Of a stretch of DNA of 16,704 bases, positions 12,970 to 16,704 are shown in pieces. The stretch covers positions 1 to 16,704 of the forward strand of contig JACQJM010000231.1 in assembly GCA_016205045.1 (NCBI GenBank), given 5' to 3'. This stretch comes from Elusimicrobiota bacterium (GTDB taxonomy: Bacteria > Elusimicrobiota > Elusimicrobia > JACQJN01). The stretch's first letter is position 1, and each line of letters opens with the position of its first letter. A program made the position numbers and the translations under genes. The notes under the pieces are model-generated. The model was not told where the DNA came from, made no database searches, and saw only the letters and a program-made list of their open reading frames with translations.

Positions 12970-13695
12970 TTACGGGGGAACGAGCTTGTAACCCACACAA
13001 GGAATCGTGTGGATATAGCGAGACGCTTTTGCCAGTTTTTCCCTCAAACGCCGCACGTGCACATCCACGGTGCGGGGAGAACCAAAATAATTGTATCCCC
13101 ATACCCTCTCTATCAGATACGGCCGGGAAAGCACCCGGTTGGGAGAGCTCAAAAAGACATACAGGAGATCCAGCTCCTTGGAGGTCAGGGGAATCTCCTT
13201 TCCCTTGACCTTGAGCGTGTAGCTGGAAAGGTTGAGCTCGATCTCCCCCATTTTCAAGACCTCTTCCTGGGGGTGTGGCAGCGTACGTCTTAAGACCGCC
13301 TTGATTCGCGCCAAACACTCCTGGATATCTTGATTGGCGATAAGACATTCATCCGCCCCCATCTGAAAAAAAGCCAAGCGCGCAGACATCTTCCCTTGCC
13401 CATGCCCCGCCTCATGCCCGTGGTCCATCAGGGCATCCGGGGACTCCAGCAGCGCCACCACGGGCAGCTTCTTGGCAAACCCTCTAGAACGGATGGCCTT
13501 GAGGAAGGAAATGCCCTCCTCATCCATCAGTTCTTGAGCCAGGAGCAGGAGATCACAACTTCCTTGAGCTAGAAGCCCCTGCACTTCCTTGGCTCTTCGA
13601 GCCACGGTTACCGAAAAGTTGTTACGGCTAAGCGCCTCTAATAAAACAGAGGCTCGATTGGGCTCCCGGGCCGCATAAATCAGGTTATACTTCAT
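12970..13695 (-). CDS. OmpR-family DNA-binding regulator with degenerate receiver
   Basis: 241 residues. The C-terminal winged helix (about 148-241; LTSKELDLLYVFLSSPN, RTVDVHVRRLREKL, IHTIPCVGYKL) is intact and should bind DNA. The N-terminal receiver fold has lost its chemistry: the acidic pair is replaced by AAREPN, the phosphoacceptor position in CDLLLLAQELM is Ala, and the conserved Lys region reads LIANQD. An insertion of about 15 residues (DHGHEAGHGQGKM) rich in His interrupts the loop before helix 4 and could bind metal. It is therefore probably regulated without phosphorylation. It is 12 bp downstream of the small membrane protein gene and likely co-transcribed with it. A short weak Shine-Dalgarno precedes the ATG. 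Confidence 0.9.
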   Translation of the reverse strand: MKYNLIYAAREPNRASVLLEALSRNNFSVTVARRAKEVQGLLAQGSCDLLLLAQELMDEEGISFLKAIRSRGFAKKLPVVALLESPDALMDHGHEAGHGQGKMSARLAFFQMGADECLIANQDIQECLARIKAVLRRTLPHPQEEVLKMGEIELNLSSYTLKVKGKEIPLTSKELDLLYVFLSSPNRVLSRPYLIERVWGYNYFGSPRTVDVHVRRLREKLAKASRYIHTIPCVGYKLVPP

Positions 13696-13707
13696 TCTGA
13701 CTCGCCG

Positions 13708-14007
13708 TTATTCTGCCTCCTCCATGGGCTCGATATCGACGCGAATGCCTCGCAAACCCACCGTTTGAGTGAAGAGATTGTAGAGGAAAGCAACGACTAC
13801 CAAGAGAGCCACCATCAGCACCATGTAAAGCACCGCAAACAGACCGGTCGCCATCAAACGCGTCATCCCACCCATCGGTTCCATCTGAGGATTAGGCAGC
13901 ACCACAAAGGTGACCAAACCCCCCAGAAGTCCCAGCAAGAATAAAACAGCCGGGATGGAAGAGATGAGGATGGACATCGGCGAGATGGATCTCAATTCAT
14001 ATTTCAT
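13708..14007 (-). CDS. Small two-helix membrane protein of unknown function
   Basis: 99 residues with two clear membrane helices at about 13-36 (ILISSIPAVLFLLGLLGGLVTF) and 53-78 (TGLFAVLYMVLMVALLVVVAFLY). A short loop rich in Met, Pro and Gly lies between them and the tail is acidic (VDIEPMEEAE). The start at 14007 is supported by GGAGGG upstream; an ATG at 14014 runs into a stop. It sits between the HAMP sensor and the atypical OmpR regulator with tight spacing, so it may link the membrane sensor to the regulator, but this is inference. I do not recognise a family; it has a general resemblance to small DUF3566-like membrane proteins. Confidence 0.75.
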   Translation of the reverse strand: MKYELRSISPMSILISSIPAVLFLLGLLGGLVTFVVLPNPQMEPMGGMTRLMATGLFAVLYMVLMVALLVVVAFLYNLFTQTVGLRGIRVDIEPMEEAE

Positions 14008-14106
14008 TATTCATTACCCTCCCCTATTTTTTATGCTCCAGGAGCACTCGATTTCACGGTGTCTCCTATGAATACATTACACAACACGAAAACCGAGGGC
14101 AAGCGA

Positions 14107-15243
14107 TTAACCTCGCTGAACTGACGTCAAAGAGCCGGCGCGCTTAGGCTCAAAAAGAATCAGGGTTCTTTTAATTTCTCCCTGGCCCTTCAGATGAAGC
14201 ACGCGCACGTGACACGGCTCCGCATGAAAAACAGTGTCCCCCTCCACCAACTCGTTGGGACGATCTAAGGCAATTCCCACCAAGCGAAGCAAATCCTGCT
14301 GTTGGCTGTCGACGATGTCCAAGAGGTGCAGCTTGGAGCCGATTGCGGAGCCGCCCTGTAAAGGAAAATTAGTGTGGAGCACGTTGTTGTCTTCATCCAC
14401 CACAATGGCTTTCTGTCCTTTGCCGACGATGGTGGAGAGAATACGATCCCACCACTGCTCCTCCGCCGTCTCCCGCTGCTTTTCTTTACCCAACGCTGAG
14501 GTCATTTCCGTCTTGATTTTGTAAAGGAAAGAGCCGATCACCTCAGCGAGGTCCCCAATTTCATCTTTTCTGGAACCGAATTTCAAGTCTAAGTTCTTTA
14601 CATTCAAGGATTCCAAAGCGTCCCTCAAGGTCGCCAAGGGAGTCAATATAGATCGATACATAAACCAAGACAAGCAAAAACCCAACACGAACAAGACTCC
14701 CAATCCCCCGAAGAAATAGTAGATCATGGCGGAGCGAATAAGACTTTCGGCTCCTTTTCGGGATATCTGCAGATCCACAATCCCCAGGACATCCCCGCGA
14801 ACAGAGAGGGGAATGGCAATATCATAGACCGATTGGTTGGGAACTTCTCGCACCTTAGGACTCTTAGAAAGATAGGCTTGCTCAATCGCATTGGTGGGGA
14901 TCCCGATTTTCTTCCCGTAATCCTCATAGGTCATATTCATGAGCGAGGCATCTTTATGCCAACGCACTTTTCCGGACTTATTCAAATACAACAGAGCCGC
15001 CACCCGATCATCCTTGGAAAAAGTCCCCATCACATCCAACTCATCCAAGGTGATGACATCCACATTCTTTTGCAGCCCCTTGAGCAACGTGGGGGCATAT
15101 ACCCGAACCATCTCGATGGAACCTTGTTTTAATTTTTCATCGAAGGTCCAGTGAAACAGCCGATAGAAGAAGAATCCACCCAGGATAATAACGTAAAAAG
15201 CTACGCTAAACAACCACAGAAACCACTTCGACCCCAGTTTCAT
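14107..15243 (-). CDS. Membrane sensor with HAMP and PAS-like domain but no kinase domain
   Basis: 378 residues from the ATG at 15243 (MKLGSKWFLW), which has AGGAG upstream; the longer frame to 15345 is read from repeat sequence. A membrane helix at about 7-27 is followed by a roughly 145-residue extracytoplasmic sensor (sCache/PAS-like; ends VYDIAIPLSVRGDVLGIVDLQIS). A second helix lies at about 175-198. HAMP follows (SILTPLATLRDALESLN ... DEIGDLAEVIGSF), then a coiled coil, then a PAS-like segment (GQKAIVVDEDNNVLHTN). No HisKA, HATPase, GGDEF or methyl-accepting domain follows, so output must pass through a partner. Downstream lie a small membrane protein and a regulator with a dead receiver, which also suggests non-canonical signalling. 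Confidence 0.82.
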   Translation of the reverse strand: MKLGSKWFLWLFSVAFYVIILGGFFFYRLFHWTFDEKLKQGSIEMVRVYAPTLLKGLQKNVDVITLDELDVMGTFSKDDRVAALLYLNKSGKVRWHKDASLMNMTYEDYGKKIGIPTNAIEQAYLSKSPKVREVPNQSVYDIAIPLSVRGDVLGIVDLQISRKGAESLIRSAMIYYFFGGLGVLFVLGFCLSWFMYRSILTPLATLRDALESLNVKNLDLKFGSRKDEIGDLAEVIGSFLYKIKTEMTSALGKEKQRETAEEQWWDRILSTIVGKGQKAIVVDEDNNVLHTNFPLQGGSAIGSKLHLLDIVDSQQQDLLRLVGIALDRPNELVEGDTVFHAEPCHVRVLHLKGQGEIKRTLILFEPKRAGSLTSVQRG

Positions 15244-15264
15244 AATTTTTGCTCCTGCAAAAAT

Positions 15265-15297
15265 TAACTTCGAACTTAGAACTTCGAACCTGGAACT
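15265..15297. repeat. Heptamer tandem repeat (GTTCGAA type)
   Basis: On the minus strand about four degenerate seven-base units run in tandem (GTTCCAG, GTTCGAA, GTTCTAA, GTTCGAA). They lie between the TPR gene end and the ribosome binding site of the HAMP sensor. Only one arm is present. It is a third repeat unit of the same seven-base style as the ATGAGNN and TGAGCAG repeats in this window. Confidence 0.65.
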
Positions 15298-15318
15298 AGC
15301 GTCCCTTCCCGGGACGCT
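15298..15318. terminator. Perfect hairpin at the end of the TPR gene
   Basis: AGCGTCCC and GGGACGCT pair perfectly (8 bp) around a five-base loop and overlap the TAG stop of the TPR gene. No T run follows on the minus strand, so it may be an mRNA-end or processing hairpin rather than a true intrinsic terminator. Confidence 0.45.
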
Positions 15319-16513
15319 ATGGTCCCCCCGACACCATCTGATCAATACGCCTCAACCCCGCATCCGCATCGGAGTGACTAGGATCCAACTGTTTGGCCAA
15401 TATCCACTCATCTCGAGCTTTTTGAAAATCTCCATTCTGAAAGTGAACGACCCCATTGAGGTAATGTTGCTGCGCGGCGCGGCGATTTTCCTCGGTCACC
15501 ACGTTAGCTCCCAGGAGCCCCCCAGGAGCTCCCCCCGGCATGGGCATTGTCCCCGGAGCCTCGGGTTGGGGCGCCACCGGCTCCTGTTCCTTGTGGGCCT
15601 CTTCTTCCTCCTGTTTCTGCCGCCTTTCCTTGCGCCGGATCTGCTCGGTCGCTCGGGAGACAAGTTGAGCGATAGAGGTGGAGTCGTAACCAAATTTTTG
15701 AGCGTTCCTCCACTCTTCAATGGCTTGAGCATACCGACGTTGGGCAAACAACTTCTTGCCCTTGGTCACGTACTGATTGGCCACCTCAAAACGGACTTCC
15801 GATAAAAGCTGTTTTGCCTTGGCATCCCCCGGCTGCAGCTCTAAAACTCTCTGCAGGGTTTCCATGGATTCCTTCAGCTTTCCCTGGCCATACAGGTTGA
15901 GCGCTTCGGTCAGCCGGGCGTTGGCTTCCTCTTCCCGCAACTGAGCTTCCGCCTTGCTGATGGAAGCGGTCAGGCCGGAGTAGTTGGGATTGAGCAGTAA
16001 AGTGCTGTACCACTGGTCTAAAGCCTCGCGCAGCTTGCCGTTATTGTAAGCCCTTTTGCCCCGATCAAAATGGTCTTTGGCCAACTCGCGGTTGACGCGT
16101 TGGTACCAATAACGGGCTTTCAGGTTGCTGGGGGAAAGCTTGACCACCTCCTCCCACTTGCGAGCCGCCTCGACCAGGCGGCCTTTCTGGTATAACTCCA
16201 ATCCTTCCTGAAACTTATCCTGCGAAAACCGGCGAGCACTCAAAAGAGGCTTGGGCGTTCCCTTCAACACTTTGGACGCCTGCAAGAGCAATGTCGCGTC
16301 ATCAAAAGTGGGATCGATCGTGAGGATGCGGGAGGCCAATTCTTGAGCTCCTTCGTAATCTCCTTTCTGGTAAGTCTCATAAGCGTTCTCGTATATGGTG
16401 CGAAGCATTCTTCTCTGGATTTTTTCCTTTTCCAGATTGATGGTGAACAGGTACTTTCTCTTCTCCGCCGGACTAGTGAGGGGCCCCATTTTCACCTTGG
16501 AAAGATTGAGCAT
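15317..16513 (-). CDS. TPR repeat protein, probably exported (5' part frameshifted)
   Basis: 398 residues from the first ATG of this frame. About six TPR units can be seen: YQKGDYEGAQELASRILTIDP; YQKGRLVEAARKWEEVVKLSP; YNNGKLREALDQWYSTLLLNP; YGQGKLKESMETLQRVLELQP; FAQRRYAQAIEEWRNAQK; FQNGDFQKARDEWILAKQLDP. A charged Lys/Glu/Gln-rich linker (IRRKERRQKQEEEEAHKEQEP) lies before the last one. TPRs bind partner proteins; placed beside sensor and pilus-like genes, a scaffold role is plausible. The true start is probably upstream at 16620, where a good ribosome binding site precedes a signal peptide, but the two parts are in different frames (see 16514-16620). The ATG at 16513 has no good Shine-Dalgarno of its own. 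Confidence 0.87.
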   Translation of the reverse strand: MLNLSKVKMGPLTSPAEKRKYLFTINLEKEKIQRRMLRTIYENAYETYQKGDYEGAQELASRILTIDPTFDDATLLLQASKVLKGTPKPLLSARRFSQDKFQEGLELYQKGRLVEAARKWEEVVKLSPSNLKARYWYQRVNRELAKDHFDRGKRAYNNGKLREALDQWYSTLLLNPNYSGLTASISKAEAQLREEEANARLTEALNLYGQGKLKESMETLQRVLELQPGDAKAKQLLSEVRFEVANQYVTKGKKLFAQRRYAQAIEEWRNAQKFGYDSTSIAQLVSRATEQIRRKERRQKQEEEEAHKEQEPVAPQPEAPGTMPMPGGAPGGLLGANVVTEENRRAAQQHYLNGVVHFQNGDFQKARDEWILAKQLDPSHSDADAGLRRIDQMVSGGP

Positions 16514-16620
16514 CAGGTTCTCTTCCTTGGGTTTGGCTTTGCTGACGGCAGCGGAAACCGTGAGCAGTGAGCAGTAAGCAGTAAAAAGCCCGCAGAAATT
16601 GTTCCCAAAATCTTATTCAT
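16514..16620 (-). pseudogene. Out-of-frame signal-peptide exon of the TPR gene
   Basis: On the minus strand an ATG at 16620, with GGTGGAGG upstream, starts MNKILGTISAGFLLLTA, a good signal peptide. The frame then reads HCSRFPLPS and stops soon after. The downstream sequence continues the signal peptide in the TPR frame (LLTVSAAVSKAKPKEEN). The break lies at a run of seven-base units. Removing two units (14 bases) gives a clean GFLLLTVSAAVSKA, an ideal cleavage region joined in frame to the TPR protein. A sequencing or assembly error is possible, but the repeat itself explains the shift. Confidence 0.7.
16561..16588. repeat. TGAGCAG heptamer tandem repeat inside the signal-peptide coding region
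   Basis: Three units in a row, TGAGCAG (16561-16567), TGAGCAG (16568-16574) and TAAGCAG (16575-16581), followed by the related TAAAAAG (16582-16588). Because seven is not a multiple of three, each gain or loss of a unit changes the reading frame of the TPR gene. Confidence 0.8.
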
Positions 16621-16633
16621 AAAATCGCCTCCA

Positions 16634-16704
16634 CCTTACTATCTGCTACCTTCTGCTTACTACACCCTCACCCTCCCATCCTCAACCCCTCACCCTACCC
16701 TCTC
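16634..16704. repeat. Degenerate heptamer run and start of a CCCTC-type repeat at the window edge
   Basis: On the minus strand 16634-16662 reads as degenerate seven-base units (AGTAAGC, AGAAGGT, AGCAGAT, AGTAAGG) related to the TGAGCAG repeat and in opposite orientation to none of it. From 16664 the sequence CCCTCACCC...CCCTACCCTCTC matches the first arm of the hairpin at 6037-6060 and is cut by the window end. No gene is seen here. Confidence 0.5.

Noticed and set aside
12901..13293. 130-residue plus-strand frame
   Set aside because: It is antisense to the OmpR-type regulator and its beginning overlaps the remnant element.
15244..15345. 34-residue N-terminal extension of the HAMP sensor
   Set aside because: It is translated from the heptamer repeat and hairpin; the ATG at 15243 has a proper ribosome binding site and begins a normal membrane anchor.

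Overview
The window is about 16.7 kb of bacterial DNA. Every gene I can support lies on the minus strand, so transcription runs from the right end to the left. There are no rRNA or tRNA genes, so taxonomy is inference only. TadE/TadG-like pilin-associated proteins, many two-component proteins, TPR and HAMP proteins, and intergenic spaces full of short tandem repeats and four-helix-bundle (S23/IVS-type) elements suggest an uncultured Gram-negative lineage, for example Elusimicrobiota- or Omnitrophota-like.

Layout in transcription order. (1) 16620-15317: a TPR protein whose signal peptide has been thrown out of frame by a heptanucleotide tandem repeat. (2) 15243-12970: a membrane HAMP sensor without a kinase domain, a small two-helix membrane protein, and an OmpR-type regulator with a degenerate receiver. 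(3) 12797-8351: a receiver-only protein, a dCache/HAMP histidine kinase, a soluble receiver-kinase hybrid, and a NarL/FixJ regulator. (4) 8144-6094: a TadG-like protein and a TadE-like protein; the TadE is fused in frame to an inserted four-helix-bundle element. (5) 6002-4326: an FtsH-like AAA+ zinc metalloprotease with a very small extracytoplasmic loop. (6) 3927-1: three related Gly/Ser/Ala-rich, membrane-anchored proteins of unknown function, interrupted by a MazF-type toxin-antitoxin pair (2777-2221).

The genes look like a surface-structure locus: Tad-like components, low-complexity anchored proteins and a membrane quality-control protease. It sits beside a dense phosphorelay-type regulatory cluster. 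No input signal or direct target can be read from the sequence.

The most notable hidden signal is a family of mobile elements in the gene junctions. One complete copy (6590-7020) carries a four-helix-bundle ORF between inverted arms of tandem ATGAGNN heptamers. At least three shorter elements (10333-10423, 12341-12420, 12816-12964) look like internally deleted relatives. The 12816-12964 copy still encodes a recognisable N-terminus and a probable C-terminus of the four-helix-bundle protein between arms of a different repeat unit. They sit exactly at stop/start junctions, supply stop codons to genes, and in one case have created a gene fusion. A second, unrelated REP-like family (GCCTGG core) forms a cluster at 3938-4256 and a hairpin at 1027-1081.
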